A DNA stretch of 7,673 bases from positions 1-7,673 of the forward strand of contig CAMDAL010000192.1 of NCBI GenBank assembly GCA_945888565.1, given 5' to 3'. The stretch is from Devosia equisanguinis (lineage in GTDB: Bacteria; Pseudomonadota; Alphaproteobacteria; Rhizobiales; Devosiaceae). Under the pieces are notes generated by a model. The model was not told the DNA's origin. It ran no database searches and was given only the letters and a program-made list of their open reading frames with translations. Of this stretch, positions 7,077 to 7,673 are shown in pieces; the first letter of the stretch is position 1; every line of letters begins with the position of its first letter. The translations under genes were made by a program, and so were the position numbers.

Positions 7077-7673
7077 ATGGTCAAAGCAGCATTCCTGGGC
7101 CTCGGTGTGATGGGCTATCCGATGGCGCGGCACCTCAAGGCTAAGGGCCACGACGTCACCGTGTACAACCGCACAACGGCTAAGGCCGAAAAATGGGTCT
7201 CCGAGCACGGCGGCAAGCTGGCGAAGACCCCGGCGGACGCCGCGCAGGGCCAGGACATCGTCTTCGCCTGCGTCGGCAACGACAACGACCTGCGCGAAGT
7301 GACGCTGGGCGAGCACGGCGCCTTTGAGGGCATGGCCAAGGGCGCCATCTTCGTTGACCACACCACGGCATCGGCAGGTATCGCGCGTGAACTCCATGCA
7401 GCGGCAACGGCGGCCGGTTTCGGCTTCCTCGACGCGCCGGTGTCCGGCGGGCAGGCGGGGGCCGAGAATGGGCAACTGACCGTCATGGTGGGCGGCGATC
7501 AGCCGGTGTTCGATGCTGCGCAGCCGACCATCATGAGCTTTGCTAAGGCAGCGCGTTTGCTGGGTGAGTCCGGCGCCGGCCAACTGGCCAAGATGATGAA
7601 CCAAATTTGCATCGCAGGAGTGGTGCAGGGCCTCGCCGAAGCCATCCACTTCGGCAAGCAGTCGGGGATGGAC
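7077..7673 (+). CDS. NAD(P)-dependent beta-hydroxyacid dehydrogenase (3-hydroxyisobutyrate dehydrogenase family), N-terminal part
   Basis: Cytoplasmic oxidoreductase acting on a small hydroxy acid or semialdehyde; 199 residues are visible and the frame is open at the right edge (family length is about 290). The Rossmann dinucleotide motif is FLGLGVMGYPMARHL at 6-20. The end of the second strand reads YNRT (30-33) followed by K36, a pattern that in GLYR/GHBDH-type relatives favours NADP(H) over NAD(H). The substrate-binding signature DAPVSGG is at 119-125, and GAGQLAKMMNQ at 167-177 carries the catalytic Lys K172 and the conserved Asn N176. The frame has no stop, so the gene is recognised by direct translation from the ATG at 7077. 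Members include 3-hydroxyisobutyrate dehydrogenase, tartronate semialdehyde reductase (GarR/GlxR) and gamma-hydroxybutyrate dehydrogenase; the substrate cannot be decided here. Its position in a transport/glycosidase operon suggests it handles a breakdown product of the imported compound. Confidence 0.92.
   Translation, partial: MVKAAFLGLGVMGYPMARHLKAKGHDVTVYNRTTAKAEKWVSEHGGKLAKTPADAAQGQDIVFACVGNDNDLREVTLGEHGAFEGMAKGAIFVDHTTASAGIARELHAAATAAGFGFLDAPVSGGQAGAENGQLTVMVGGDQPVFDAAQPTIMSFAKAARLLGESGAGQLAKMMNQICIAGVVQGLAEAIHFGKQSGMD

Overview
The window is one stretch of tightly packed, co-directional (+ strand) genes with high G+C (by eye, mid-60s percent) and strong third-position G/C bias. Gene style and family content fit an alphaproteobacterium, most likely Hyphomicrobiales (Rhizobium/Devosia-type). 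That placement is inferred from composition and gene families, not from a marker gene. No tRNA, rRNA, CRISPR array, insertion sequence or phage gene is visible, and no gap between genes exceeds 70 bases.

Layout: (1) 1-992, the C-terminal part of a family-5 (dipeptide/oligopeptide-type) extracellular solute-binding protein, cut by the left edge. (2) 993-1062, a short gap with a strong 12-bp hairpin. (3) 1063-3177, a 704-residue cytoplasmic protein of glycoside-hydrolase type (GHL6-like TIM barrel, GH42-like trimerisation domain, C-terminal beta domain). (4) 3187-4173 and 4170-5357, DppB-type and DppC-type permeases overlapping by ATGA. The DppC-type protein has a large extra periplasmic loop. 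(5) 5347-7056, a single polypeptide with both ATPase domains (DppD-DppF fusion), overlapping the permease by 11 nt. (6) 7077 to the right edge, the first 199 residues of a beta-hydroxyacid dehydrogenase of the 3-hydroxyisobutyrate dehydrogenase family.

Reading as a system: the binding protein, two permeases and double ATPase make a complete peptide-type ABC importer, but a glycosidase-like gene sits between the binding protein and the first permease and an oxidoreductase follows. The simplest reading is a catabolic operon that imports an oligosaccharide or glycosylated compound, cleaves it in the cytoplasm, and oxidises or reduces a product. Peptide-family importers that carry sugars are known (for example AgpA-type alpha-galactoside transporters of rhizobia and Thermotoga oligosaccharide binding proteins). 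The substrate cannot be read from the sequence. The operon probably continues past both edges, since both end genes are cut and no terminator or promoter is evident inside.

The most interesting point is the glycosidase-like protein. It keeps what looks like the cysteine zinc site of GH42 beta-galactosidases, but where GH42 has its acid/base Asn-Glu pair it has Asn-Arg, so its chemistry is open.
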